64,000 nucleotides of DNA from Mesorhizobium sp. B4-1-3 (GTDB lineage Bacteria > Pseudomonadota > Alphaproteobacteria > Rhizobiales > Rhizobiaceae), in contig NZ_VFTG01000006.1 in the NCBI RefSeq assembly GCF_006439355.1, positions 212,707 through 276,706 of the forward strand, in the 5' to 3' direction. The translations under genes were made by a program, and so were the position numbers. The first letter of the stretch is position 1. Every line of letters starts with the position of its first letter. Below, in pieces: positions 8,765 through 16,904 of the stretch. The notes beneath the pieces were generated by a model. It did not search any database, had not been told where the DNA came from, and was given only the letters and a program-made list of their open reading frames with translations.

Positions 8765-9841
8765 TCACGACAATGGGGGCTGTTGTCGGTCTCCTCCCCC
8801 GGAATGCGGGCCGCTGCCTGGCGAGCCAACGGATTCCCGCATCAACACCTGGCAGGATTCGAGCCGCGCCACGGGCGGTCCCACAGCACCTTCGACCCTG
8901 CGAAACAAAAGGTCCATTGCCTCGCCGGCGATCTGCCGCACCGGCTGCACCACGGCCGCGATCGCCGGCCATGTCACCTGCATCCATTCGGCGTCGTCAA
9001 AGCCGACCAGCGAGATATCGTCCGGACAATGCCAGCCGCGGCGGCGGAATTCCGACAGCGCGACAAGCGTGCCCTTCAAAAGCAGCGAATAGACGGCGGT
9101 CGGCCGCTCGCCTCGCCCGAAATAGTCGCGCAGCGAGGATCGCAGCGGCTCGACGCTGACTTCCGATGTGATCACGTCGATACGGATGGACGGGTCGAGC
9201 GCCAGCGCCTGGGTGCGAAAACCTTCCAGGCGAGCGCGCACGGTTGCCGCTCCTTCGGCGAGACCGATGATCAGGATGTGCTTGTGGCCCTTGCCGACCA
9301 GCATCCGTGCAACCTCGGCGCTGGCGGCGGCGCTGTCGGCCGAAACAGTATCGAAGGCGTCATCCGAGAGCACGCGGTCGATCAGCACGCCGGTCATGCC
9401 GTGGGCTTTCATGAAGGCGGCCGCCGGCCCGTGCTCATTGCGCACCGGCGCCAGCACCACGCCGGCGACGCGCCAGTCATGCATGCGGGCAAGGATCTCT
9501 TTCTCGCGTGCCTCCGATTCACGGCTCGAGGCCGCGACCAGCGTGTAACCGCGCTGCTCAGCAAGGCCCTCCAGTTCGGTGACCATCGAGCCGAAGAACT
9601 CGCTTTCGAATTCCGGCATGATGGCGCCGATGATGCGGCGCTTGGCCCTGCGCATGTCGGACGCCAATGGATCGACGCGATAGCCCAGGCGTTCGACGGC
9701 ATCGAAGACGCGCTGCGCGTTTTCAGGTTTCACCGTGGTGACGCCGGCCAGCACCTTGGAGACGGTGGCCGCGGACACGCCGGCATGGCTTGCCACGTCG
9801 TGGATCGACGGACGCCTTTGCCGGGCTTCCTGTTGCGCCAT
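8765..9841 (-). CDS. LacI-family transcriptional regulator of the sugar operon
   Basis: A 358-residue repressor-type regulator. The N-terminal LacI helix-turn-helix and hinge are clear: PSIHDVASHAGVSAATVSKVLAG, then the hinge RVFDAVERLGYRVDPLASDMRR. The rest is a periplasmic-binding-protein-like sensor (IIGAIMPEFESEFFGSMVTEL, later DDISLVGFDDAEWMQVTWPAIA). The ATG at 9841 has an excellent GGGAGGAAGTCA before it. It is the first gene of the leftward sugar operon and divergent from a dehydrogenase gene. Palindromes in both promoter regions suggest that it controls itself, the transporter and the dehydrogenase. The inducer is unknown. Confidence 0.92.
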   Translation of the reverse strand: MAQQEARQRRPSIHDVASHAGVSAATVSKVLAGVTTVKPENAQRVFDAVERLGYRVDPLASDMRRAKRRIIGAIMPEFESEFFGSMVTELEGLAEQRGYTLVAASSRESEAREKEILARMHDWRVAGVVLAPVRNEHGPAAAFMKAHGMTGVLIDRVLSDDAFDTVSADSAAASAEVARMLVGKGHKHILIIGLAEGAATVRARLEGFRTQALALDPSIRIDVITSEVSVEPLRSSLRDYFGRGERPTAVYSLLLKGTLVALSEFRRRGWHCPDDISLVGFDDAEWMQVTWPAIAAVVQPVRQIAGEAMDLLFRRVEGAVGPPVARLESCQVLMRESVGSPGSGPHSGGGDRQQPPLS

Positions 9842-9893
9842 TGACTTCCTCCCGAGGGCAGGCAGCCGATCAGCCACCTCACCACTCCAATCG

Positions 9894-9928
9894 ATAAATC
9901 GATTTTTCGTTCTTGTAAATCGTTTCAC
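9894..9928. promoter_or_regulatory. Tandem LacI operator candidates between the regulator and dehydrogenase genes
   Basis: ATAAATCGATTTTT (9894-9907) and GTAAATCGTTTCAC (9915-9928) resemble the perfect palindrome GTAAATCGATTTAC found at 8670-8683; the second matches it at 12 of 14 bases. Centres are 21 bases apart, two helical turns, so two dimers could bind the same face. Both lie in the divergent promoter region. Confidence 0.6.
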
Positions 9929-9987
9929 CGGGAGTAAGACTGGAAAGAAGTGATTGACGCGATCCAATCGTGTCCCGGGAGGAAAAC

Positions 9988-11019
9988 ATGTCCGACAACA
10001 CCTTGCCGCTGGTGATCAGCGCACCCGAACCGCGCACGCTCGACCTGATCTTCACGCCGCCGCAACTAGCACGCCTGCGTAGCCACTATCGCATTGTCGA
10101 GACCACGCCGGAAGACGTTTCCGCCCTACCCGCCGAAACTTTGGCCGAGGCGCGTTACATCATCGGCCAACCGCCGATTTCATCCGAAACGCTGGAAAAG
10201 CTGAAGGCGCTGCGCTGCATCTTCAACGTCGAGACCAACCTCCTCAACAACATGCCCTATGAGACGCTGTTCGCACGCGGCATCCATGTCGTTACCACCG
10301 GGCTGGTCTTTGCCGAACCGGTGGCGGAGCTTGGCCTCGCCATGGCGCTGAACCTGGCGCGCAACATTGTCGACGCAGACCTCGCTTTCCGGCAGGGCAA
10401 GGAATTGTGGGGCGGCGACGGCAACCAGACTGCGCGGCTTCTCTCCGGCGCCGATGTGGGCATCATCGGCTTCGGCGACCTCGGCCGCGCGCTCAACCGC
10501 CTGCTGACCGGTTTTCGGACCCGCACCAAGGTTTATGATCCATGGCTGCCGCCCTCGATCCTGGCCGACAATGGCGTCGAGCCGGCCTCGCTGGACAAGG
10601 TGCTGTCGCAAAGCGATTTCGTTTTCGTCGTCGCTTCCGTCACCAGCGAGAACCAGGGCTTTCTGGGCGCCGATGCCTTTGCCAGGATGCGCAAGAGCGC
10701 GGCCTTCATCCTGCTCAGCCGCGCCGGCGTCGTCGATTTCCCGGCGCTGATGGAAGCGGTGAGGAGCGGCCATATCGTTGCCGCCAGCGATGTCTTCCCC
10801 GAAGAGCCGCTGGCCAAGGACCATCCCGTGCGCGCCCTCCCCGGCTTCCTGCGTTCGGCGCATCGCGCCGGCGCGCTCGACATCGCCTTCAAGCGCATGG
10901 GCGACATGGTGCTGGAAGACATGGACCTCATCGACCGCGGCCTGCCGCCGTTGCGCTCCAAGCGCGCCGAACGCGAGACGGTCTCGCGCATGCGCTCCAA
11001 GCCGGTTGACAGGAACTGA
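9988..11019 (+). CDS. D-isomer-specific 2-hydroxyacid dehydrogenase family protein
   Basis: NAD(P)-dependent dehydrogenase of 343 residues. The Rossmann motif is GIIGFGDLGRALN; the catalytic arginine is in LLSRAGVVDFPAL, the glutamate in VFPEEPLAKDHP and the histidine in RSAHRAG, so the triad is intact although the usual SPH reads SAH. It would reduce a 2-keto acid or oxidise a 2-hydroxy acid, here probably a sugar-derived one. The ATG at 9988 is preferred to the one at 9970 because GGGAGGAAAAC precedes it directly. It is divergent from the LacI regulator and shares its operator-like palindromes, which ties it to the same sugar pathway. Confidence 0.85.
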   Translation: MSDNTLPLVISAPEPRTLDLIFTPPQLARLRSHYRIVETTPEDVSALPAETLAEARYIIGQPPISSETLEKLKALRCIFNVETNLLNNMPYETLFARGIHVVTTGLVFAEPVAELGLAMALNLARNIVDADLAFRQGKELWGGDGNQTARLLSGADVGIIGFGDLGRALNRLLTGFRTRTKVYDPWLPPSILADNGVEPASLDKVLSQSDFVFVVASVTSENQGFLGADAFARMRKSAAFILLSRAGVVDFPALMEAVRSGHIVAASDVFPEEPLAKDHPVRALPGFLRSAHRAGALDIAFKRMGDMVLEDMDLIDRGLPPLRSKRAERETVSRMRSKPVDRN

Positions 11020-11166
11020 GCTCCAACAACGTGCCTGGCCGAAGAGCGCCGCACGCAATTTGCCAGGCGTCTCCAGATGCCGCCGGGCTGCATTGGCGTG
11101 GCGGCCCCTCTCCGCAACATCGCTAAACAAGATCGTTGACAGCCAGTATTTCGGCCAATAAGTTCG

Positions 11167-12408
11167 GTGACAGAACGAATTAATCGAGGCGTTGTGAGCG
11201 ACCTGCCGCGTATTTCCCGCCAGTTCTCCCAGCGGTCCGTCATGGAAGCGATCGTCCAGGGCGGGCCGATCTCGCGGGCCTCGATCTCCAAGCTCACCGG
11301 GCTGTCGAAGCAGACGATATCGGAAATCGTACGCGGGCTCGAGCAGGAAGGCTGGGTGCAGGAGACAGGCCGCACCAGCGGCCATGTCGGGCGCACCGCG
11401 GTCACCTATGAGCTCGTGCACGACGCCGCCTACATCATCGCCGTCGACCTGGGCGGGACCAAGGTGCGGGTGGCGCTGACCGACCTCACCTGCCGGATCT
11501 TCGCCGAGGCGGCGACGCCGACCGATCCGCGCGGCGGCCAGTTCGTCATCGACCAGATCGCAGCACTTGCTTTCCGGGCCGCTACCCGGGAGCGCATTCC
11601 GCGCAAGAAGATCCGCCTTGCGGTCATCGGCGCGCCGGGGGCACCCGACCCCGCGACCGGCCGCATTCTGCTCGCGCCCAACATTGCCGGTTTCGATGCC
11701 ATGAATGTGCTCGACGCGTTCGAGAAGGCGCTCGGCGTCGCGGTGATGATCGAGAATGACGTCAATCTCGCCGTGCTCGGCGAGAATTGGCTGGGCCAGG
11801 GCCAGGGCATCGACAACCTTGCCTATATCGCGCTGGGCACCGGCGTCGGCGGCGGCCTGATGCTGGGCGGCCATCTGGTGCGCGGCGCCACCCGTGCGGC
11901 GGGTGAAATCGGCTTTATGCCGATCGGCGCCGATCCGTTCGCGGCGGAATCGCTGCGCACCGGCGCGTTCGAGCGGGCGGTGGCGACCCATGCGATAACC
12001 GAACGCTACAGCTCCCTGACCGGCATGCAGGTCACGGTTCCCGCGATCTTCGAGAATGCGGCTGCAGGCGACGAGGCAGCGCTTACCGTGCTCGACGAAA
12101 CGGCGCGTTATCTGGCGCAAGGCATTGCGGCGATCGCCGCCGTCGCCAATCCCGAAAAGGTCATACTGGGAGGTTCGATAGGCCTCAGGCCGGAGATCCT
12201 CTCGCGCGTCAAGGCCCTGATACCGCTGTGCTTCCCCTACCCCGTCACCGTCGAGGCCGGCGAGCTGGGTGCGCGGGCGGCACTCATCGGCGCGGCCGCC
12301 ATCGGTCTCGGCCAGTTGCACAACACGCTGTTCGGCGTCGACGCGCCGGACGGCCGGATTTCGCTTCCCACCGCCCAGGCGGCTGCCTTGAAGGAGGTTG
12401 TGCTGTGA
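11167..12408 (+). CDS. ROK-family transcriptional regulator
   Basis: A 413-residue NagC/XylR-type ROK regulator. It has an N-terminal MarR-like winged helix (RQFSQRSVMEAIVQGGPISRASISKLTG in part, then the recognition helix SKQTISEIVRGLEQEGW) and a C-terminal sugar-kinase-like domain with DLGGTKVRVALTD and GTGVGGGLMLGGHLVRG. The usual zinc-binding CxCGxxGC motif is absent; FMPIGADPF stands in its place, so it is an atypical ROK protein. The start is a GTG. It overlaps the M20 hydrolase gene by four bases and heads a seven-gene operon, which it presumably controls in response to the imported solute. Confidence 0.87.
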   Translation: MTERINRGVVSDLPRISRQFSQRSVMEAIVQGGPISRASISKLTGLSKQTISEIVRGLEQEGWVQETGRTSGHVGRTAVTYELVHDAAYIIAVDLGGTKVRVALTDLTCRIFAEAATPTDPRGGQFVIDQIAALAFRAATRERIPRKKIRLAVIGAPGAPDPATGRILLAPNIAGFDAMNVLDAFEKALGVAVMIENDVNLAVLGENWLGQGQGIDNLAYIALGTGVGGGLMLGGHLVRGATRAAGEIGFMPIGADPFAAESLRTGAFERAVATHAITERYSSLTGMQVTVPAIFENAAAGDEAALTVLDETARYLAQGIAAIAAVANPEKVILGGSIGLRPEILSRVKALIPLCFPYPVTVEAGELGARAALIGAAAIGLGQLHNTLFGVDAPDGRISLPTAQAAALKEVVL

Positions 12409-13658
12409 CCAGCGATATCATGACCAGGCTGCGAGCCGCTCTCGATACCGACCAGGCGCTGGCGCTGTTCAGGGGCGCGATCGGCCGCGAAAGCATCACC
12501 GGCAACGAGGCGAATGTCGTCGGCTTTCTCGAAGCTAAAATGCGCGAGCTGGGACTGAGCGGCCTGAGCCGCGCGGATTTCCTGCCCGGCAGGCCGAACA
12601 TCTGGGGCGAACTCAAGGGTGCCGGCGGTGGCAAGCGCCTGCTCTTCATCGGCCACACCGACACCGTTCATGTCGACGGCTGGCGCGAGCACTGGGCGGG
12701 GACCGAGCGGGAGGACCCGTTCGGCGCGCCCATCCTTGACGGGGCGGTCTGGGGCCGCGGCTCCGGCGATCTCAAGGCCGGCATCACCGCTTCCCTGGCG
12801 GCGCTCTCGTTGCTCGACAAGGCCGGCATCCGCCTCAATGGCGATGTGGCCTTCGCTTTTATCGGCGACGAGGAGAGCGGCCAGCCCGGCACCGGCGTCT
12901 CCGCCGGCATCAAGCATTTCGTCGGCCGCATCGAGGCAGGCGAGGTCGCGGCGCCCGATTTCACCGTCTACGTCGAGCCGACCCGGCTTGCCGTCTACGC
13001 CGCGCAGATCGGCTTCTTCATCACCGACATCACGATTACCGGCAAGTCGGCCTATTTCGGCGTGCCGGAGCTTGGCAAGGATGCCTTGCGCGCCGCCCAT
13101 GCCGCCATGACGGCGCTGTGGAAGCACTCGGACGAAGCGGCCGCCCGCGCCGAGCACAAGCTCACCGGGCGCGGCTTCCTGCTGATCACCGGCCTCGCCG
13201 GCGGCGGCTATATCGCCGTGCCCGAGCGATGCACGCTGTCGCTGATCCGCAAGCTCCTGCCGGGCGAGGACCTCGACAAAGCCGCCGCCGAGATCGAGGC
13301 CGCGGTGCGCGGCGCCATCACCGATCCCGAGATCACCGTGGAGTTCGCCTATCCGGCCGGCCGCGACCACCGGCTGGGCGGCACCGCCGCCGAGATCGAT
13401 GAGACGCGCGCCGAAGTCGCCCTGCTTTCGCAGTCGATGGCGGGCGCCATGGGCGGACGCGGCGTGATCGAGGGCGCGCCCTTCTGGTCGGAATCGTCGT
13501 TCTTCGTCAATCGGTTGGGCATTCCCGCCGTCTATTGCGCGCCGGGCGACATCCGCAACTGCCACACTTTCGATGAGCACGTCGATGTCGAGGAATACCT
13601 CGCCGGCATCGTCGGCTTCGCAACCTTCATGGCCCGCTATTGCGGCGTGGCCGACTGA
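12405..13658 (+). CDS. M20-family metallohydrolase (ArgE/DapE/carboxypeptidase G2-like)
   Basis: Cytoplasmic zinc hydrolase of 417 residues. The M20 metal and catalytic residues are in order: IGHTDTVH, GRGSGDLKAG, the general base in IGDEESG, VEPTR and the C-terminal CHTFDEHV. Such enzymes hydrolyse amide bonds of N-acyl amino acids or dipeptides. The GTG at 12405 overlaps the ROK gene stop and has a perfect AAGGAGG seven bases upstream; an ATG at 12420 is the alternative. Its place in a sugar-type ABC operon is unusual and suggests that the imported solute carries an amide that must be cleaved. The true substrate is unknown. Confidence 0.87.
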   Translation: MTSDIMTRLRAALDTDQALALFRGAIGRESITGNEANVVGFLEAKMRELGLSGLSRADFLPGRPNIWGELKGAGGGKRLLFIGHTDTVHVDGWREHWAGTEREDPFGAPILDGAVWGRGSGDLKAGITASLAALSLLDKAGIRLNGDVAFAFIGDEESGQPGTGVSAGIKHFVGRIEAGEVAAPDFTVYVEPTRLAVYAAQIGFFITDITITGKSAYFGVPELGKDALRAAHAAMTALWKHSDEAAARAEHKLTGRGFLLITGLAGGGYIAVPERCTLSLIRKLLPGEDLDKAAAEIEAAVRGAITDPEITVEFAYPAGRDHRLGGTAAEIDETRAEVALLSQSMAGAMGGRGVIEGAPFWSESSFFVNRLGIPAVYCAPGDIRNCHTFDEHVDVEEYLAGIVGFATFMARYCGVAD

Positions 13659-13693
13659 ACGACCAACGAAGAAGAAAATGGGAGACTAAAAAC

Positions 13694-14752
13694 ATGCTGA
13701 TGAAGAAATGGATTGCCGTCTTGGCCGGCGGATTGATGCTCGCCGCCGGCGTGGCTCACGCACAGACGGTCGGACCGCAGGGCGAGACCGCCACCCCGAG
13801 TTCCGGCCTGACGCTGAGCGATGCCGACATCGCGGCGCTGAAGGACAAGGGCTATAAGGCGGCCCTGTTGTGGCACACCTCTTCCGACTTCACCAATGCA
13901 GTGACCGCCGGCGCCACCGACGAGTTCGCCCGCGCCGGTATCTCGATCGCGGTCAAGACCGATGCGCAGTTCGACGCCGCCCGCCAGCGCAGCGACATCG
14001 AGACCGCGCTTGCCGCCAAGCCGAACGTCATCCTGGCCCTGCCGCTCGACCCCGTCACCTCCGCTGAGGCCTTCCGCCAAGCGGTCAAGGACGGCGTCAA
14101 GCTGGTGTTCCTGTCCAACCTGCCCAAGGATTACAAGCAAGGCACCGACTACGCCTCGATCGTCACCGACGATCTCTACCAGATGGGCAAGCAGGCGGCC
14201 GACGCCATGGCCAAGGCCATCGGCGGCAAGGGCAAGGTCGGCTACATCTTCCACGACGCCAACTATTACGTCACCAACCAGCGCGACCAGTCCTTCAAGA
14301 AGACCATCGAGAAGGACTACCCCGATATCAAGATCGTCGCCGAACAGGGCATTTCCGACCCGGCCCGCGCCGAAGAACTGGCCAATGCCATGCTGCTGCA
14401 GCATCCCGATCTCGACGGCATCTACGTGACCTGGGCCGAGCCGGCTGACGGGGTGCTTTCCGCGCTGCGCGGTGCCGGCAACACCCACACTAAGATCGTC
14501 ACGCTCGACCTCGCCGAGCCGGTCGCGCTCGACATGGTCAAGGGCGGCAATGTCGCCGCGCTTGTCGCCGACAAGGCCTATGAGCTCGGCCGCGCCATGG
14601 CCGCCTCCGGCATGAAGTCGCTGCTTGCCCAGCAGACGCCGGCCTTCGTCGTCGCACCGGCGCTGACGGTGACCAAGGAGAACGTCTCCCAGGGCTGGAA
14701 GGACTCGCTCAACCGCGACGCGCCGCAGTCGGTGCTCGACGCGGCGAAGTGA
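13694..14752 (+). CDS. Periplasmic solute-binding protein 1 of the ROK operon
   Basis: A 352-residue Peripla_BP_4-type binding protein with a signal peptide (KKWIAVLAGGLMLAAGVAHA, cleaved before QTVGPQGE). The mature part has YKAALLWHTSSDFTNAVTAG, GYIFHDANYYVTNQRD and LDGIYVTWAEPADGVLSALR. It is a close paralogue of the next gene, colinear over the whole length. GGGAG precedes the ATG at 13694; an in-frame ATG at 13700 would also keep the signal peptide. The operon has only one permease and one ATPase, so both binding proteins probably dock on the same transporter with different ligands or affinities. Confidence 0.9.
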   Translation: MLMKKWIAVLAGGLMLAAGVAHAQTVGPQGETATPSSGLTLSDADIAALKDKGYKAALLWHTSSDFTNAVTAGATDEFARAGISIAVKTDAQFDAARQRSDIETALAAKPNVILALPLDPVTSAEAFRQAVKDGVKLVFLSNLPKDYKQGTDYASIVTDDLYQMGKQAADAMAKAIGGKGKVGYIFHDANYYVTNQRDQSFKKTIEKDYPDIKIVAEQGISDPARAEELANAMLLQHPDLDGIYVTWAEPADGVLSALRGAGNTHTKIVTLDLAEPVALDMVKGGNVAALVADKAYELGRAMAASGMKSLLAQQTPAFVVAPALTVTKENVSQGWKDSLNRDAPQSVLDAAK

Positions 14753-14759
14753 AGCCGAC

Positions 14760-14786
14760 GCCCCGGCCCGGCTTGCCGGCCGGGGC
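14760..14786 (+). terminator. GC-rich hairpin between the two binding-protein genes
   Basis: GCCCCGGCC (14760-14768) pairs with GGCCGGGGC (14778-14786), a perfect nine-base stem, followed by TCTCTTCCT. With no strong U-run it is more likely an mRNA-stabilising or partial terminator element that raises the first binding protein over downstream genes. Confidence 0.5.
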
Positions 14787-14815
14787 TCTCTTCCTGAACA
14801 AAAAGGGTAACCGAC

Positions 14816-15877
14816 ATGCGCAAAGCATTTGGTATCATGACCGTATTGGCGAGCCTGTTCGCCGCTTACGCCTTCGCCGCCGAAGGCGTTACCACCGGCC
14901 CGAACGGCGAGAAGCCGGTTCCGGCGGCTTCTCTGACGCTGTCGGCGGCGCAAGAGCAGCAGATCAAGGACGGCAAGTTCACCGCGGCCCTCGTCTGGCA
15001 CGAGATGAGCGAGTACACCAACGCCGTCAACGCAGGCGCGCGCGACGAGTTCAAGCGTCTCGGCATCGAGGTGGTGGCACAGACCGACGCCGGTTTCGAC
15101 GCCGCTCGCCAGAAGGCCGATGTCGAGACGGTGATGGCCAAGAAGCCGTCGATCATCCTGTCGCTGCCGGTCGACCCGGCGACCGCGGCTTCCGTCTACG
15201 ATCCGGCCCGCCAGGCCGGCGTCAAGCTCGGCTTCGTCGACAATTGCCCGACCGGCTACAAGCAGGGCACGGACTACGTCACGATCGTCTCCGACGACCT
15301 TTTCCAGATGGGCAACAAGGCCGGCATCGCCATGGCCGAGGCGCTCGGCAAGAAGGGCAAGGTCGGCTACATCTTCCACGACGCCGATTTCTACGTCACC
15401 AACCAGCGCGACGGCGCCTTCAAGAAGACCATCGAGCAGGACTATCCCGACATGAAGATCGCCGCCGAGGCCGGCATGGCCGATCCGGCGCGCAGCGAGG
15501 ATATCGCGCAGGCGATGATCACCCAGCACCCGGACCTCGACGGCATCTATGTCACCTGGGCCGAGCCGGCGCTCAGCGTGCTCTCCGCGCTGCGCGCCGC
15601 CGGCAACACGCACACCAAGATCGTCACCCTCGACCTCAATGAACCGGCCGCGCTCGACATGGTCAAGGGCGGCAACATCGCCGCCCTTGTCGCCGACGAG
15701 GCCTATTCCATCGGCGTGACGCTGGCGCGCGCCTCGGCGGGTTCCCTGGTCGGGCTCAAGGCCGAGCCTTTCTACGCGGTCGATTCCATCGCCGTCACCA
15801 AGGAGACGGTGAAGGACGGCTGGAAGAAGTCGCTCAACAAGGATGTGCCCGCGACCATCGCGGACGCCATGAAGTAA
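14816..15877 (+). CDS. Periplasmic solute-binding protein 2 of the ROK operon (tandem paralogue)
   Basis: A 353-residue paralogue of the preceding gene product. Shared blocks are VTTGPNGEKPVPA (against QTVGPQGETATPS), the WHEMSEYTNAVNAGARDEF segment, KKGKVGYIFHDADFYVTNQR and GIYVTWAEPALSVLSALRA, so the pair arose by duplication. A signal peptide ends near AAYAFAAEG. AAGGGTAA precedes the ATG. Differences cluster where the ligand cleft would be expected: SNLPKDYKQG in protein 1 against DNCPTGYKQG here. Divergence in ligand preference is inference. Confidence 0.9.
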   Translation: MRKAFGIMTVLASLFAAYAFAAEGVTTGPNGEKPVPAASLTLSAAQEQQIKDGKFTAALVWHEMSEYTNAVNAGARDEFKRLGIEVVAQTDAGFDAARQKADVETVMAKKPSIILSLPVDPATAASVYDPARQAGVKLGFVDNCPTGYKQGTDYVTIVSDDLFQMGNKAGIAMAEALGKKGKVGYIFHDADFYVTNQRDGAFKKTIEQDYPDMKIAAEAGMADPARSEDIAQAMITQHPDLDGIYVTWAEPALSVLSALRAAGNTHTKIVTLDLNEPAALDMVKGGNIAALVADEAYSIGVTLARASAGSLVGLKAEPFYAVDSIAVTKETVKDGWKKSLNKDVPATIADAMK

Positions 15878-15920
15878 ACGGCATGGCAGGCTGCGAAGCA
15901 CGCACCATCGGAGATCGAAC

Positions 15921-16892
15921 ATGACCAGCGCCAACACCGGCACCGAGGTGGGCAGCTTCGTCAGCCGCTTCAATCTGCAGCAATATGTCGTCTATCTCGG
16001 CTTCCTGGCGATCTTCCTGTTCTTCGCCTTCATGCTGAGTGACAGCGGCTTCCTCACCGTCCGCAACCTCTCCAACATCGTGCTGCAGACGGCGCCGGTA
16101 ACGATCATGGCGATCGGCCTCGTCTTCGTCATGTCGGCCGGCGAGATCGACCTTTCGATCGGCTCGATCGTGGCGGTATCGGCGCTTGCCGCCGCCGTCA
16201 CCATCGCTTCCTACGGGATGGCGGCGGGCATCGTCGCCGGCCTGGGCGCCGGTATCCTGATCGGCCTCATCAACGGCGCGCTGGTTGCCTATGTCAGGCT
16301 GCCGTCCTTCCTGGTGACGCTGGCGACGATGGGCCTGTTCGCCGGGGTCTCGCGCTCGATGACCGATCTGCGCTCGATCTCGGTCACCAACGGGGCCTTC
16401 ACGGGTTTCTTTGGGTCCGGCTCGCTGCTCGGCGTCCCCTCCCTGATCTGGTGGACGGTCATTGCCATCGCCGCCGGCCACCTCGTCTACCGCGAGACGC
16501 GTTTCGGCGCGCATGTGCTGGCGACCGGTGACAATGCCCGCGCGGCCAGCGTTTCAGGCATCAGCGTGCCGAAAATCAGGCTCGCCGTGCTCACCATCAG
16601 CGGCGGGCTCGCGGGGCTTGCCGGCCTGCTTTACGCGGGGCGCCTGCAGGCGGCGAAATACACGCTTGGCGAGACCGATCTGATGACGGTCATCGCCGCC
16701 GTCATCGTCGGCGGCACGCTGCTCAATGGCGGCAAGGGCTCGATCGTCGGCGCCCTCGTCGGCTCGCTGATGATGGGCATGTTGAACAACGGGCTGATCC
16801 TGATGGGCCTTTCGGTCTCCGACCAGATGATCGTGCGCGGCCTGATCATCCTCACCGCCGTCGCCGTGTCGCTGCGCGATAAATCCCGCTGA
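15921..16892 (+). CDS. ABC transporter permease of the ROK operon, RbsC type
   Basis: Integral membrane permease of 323 residues with the BPD_transp_2 landmarks VMSAGEIDLSIGSIVAVSAL, GALVAYVRLPSFLVTLATMG and VIVGGTLLNGGKGSIVGALVG. The N-terminal 20 residues are cytoplasmic (TSANTGTEVGSFVSRFNLQ), followed by about eight to ten hydrophobic segments. GGAGATCGAAC precedes the ATG. It is the only permease in the operon and is separated from its ATPase gene by the PLP-enzyme gene, an uncommon order that suggests the enzyme is an integral part of the pathway. Confidence 0.92.
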   Translation: MTSANTGTEVGSFVSRFNLQQYVVYLGFLAIFLFFAFMLSDSGFLTVRNLSNIVLQTAPVTIMAIGLVFVMSAGEIDLSIGSIVAVSALAAAVTIASYGMAAGIVAGLGAGILIGLINGALVAYVRLPSFLVTLATMGLFAGVSRSMTDLRSISVTNGAFTGFFGSGSLLGVPSLIWWTVIAIAAGHLVYRETRFGAHVLATGDNARAASVSGISVPKIRLAVLTISGGLAGLAGLLYAGRLQAAKYTLGETDLMTVIAAVIVGGTLLNGGKGSIVGALVGSLMMGMLNNGLILMGLSVSDQMIVRGLIILTAVAVSLRDKSR

Positions 16893-16904
16893 AGGAATCC
16901 TTCC

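Noticed and set aside
10180..12321. Open frame of about 710 codons on the minus strand opposite the dehydrogenase and ROK genes
   Set aside because: Shadow of two real genes with clear families and ribosome sites; no recognisable protein features.
13694..15877. One binding-protein gene being a broken copy of the other
   Set aside because: Both frames are intact with signal peptides, ribosome sites and full length, so both are probably functional.
13637..15973. Open frame of about 780 codons on the minus strand opposite the two binding-protein genes
   Set aside because: It mirrors two well-supported plus-strand genes, has low-complexity shadow composition rich in Gly, Asp, Arg and Val, and shows no domain. 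GC-rich codon bias produces such shadows.
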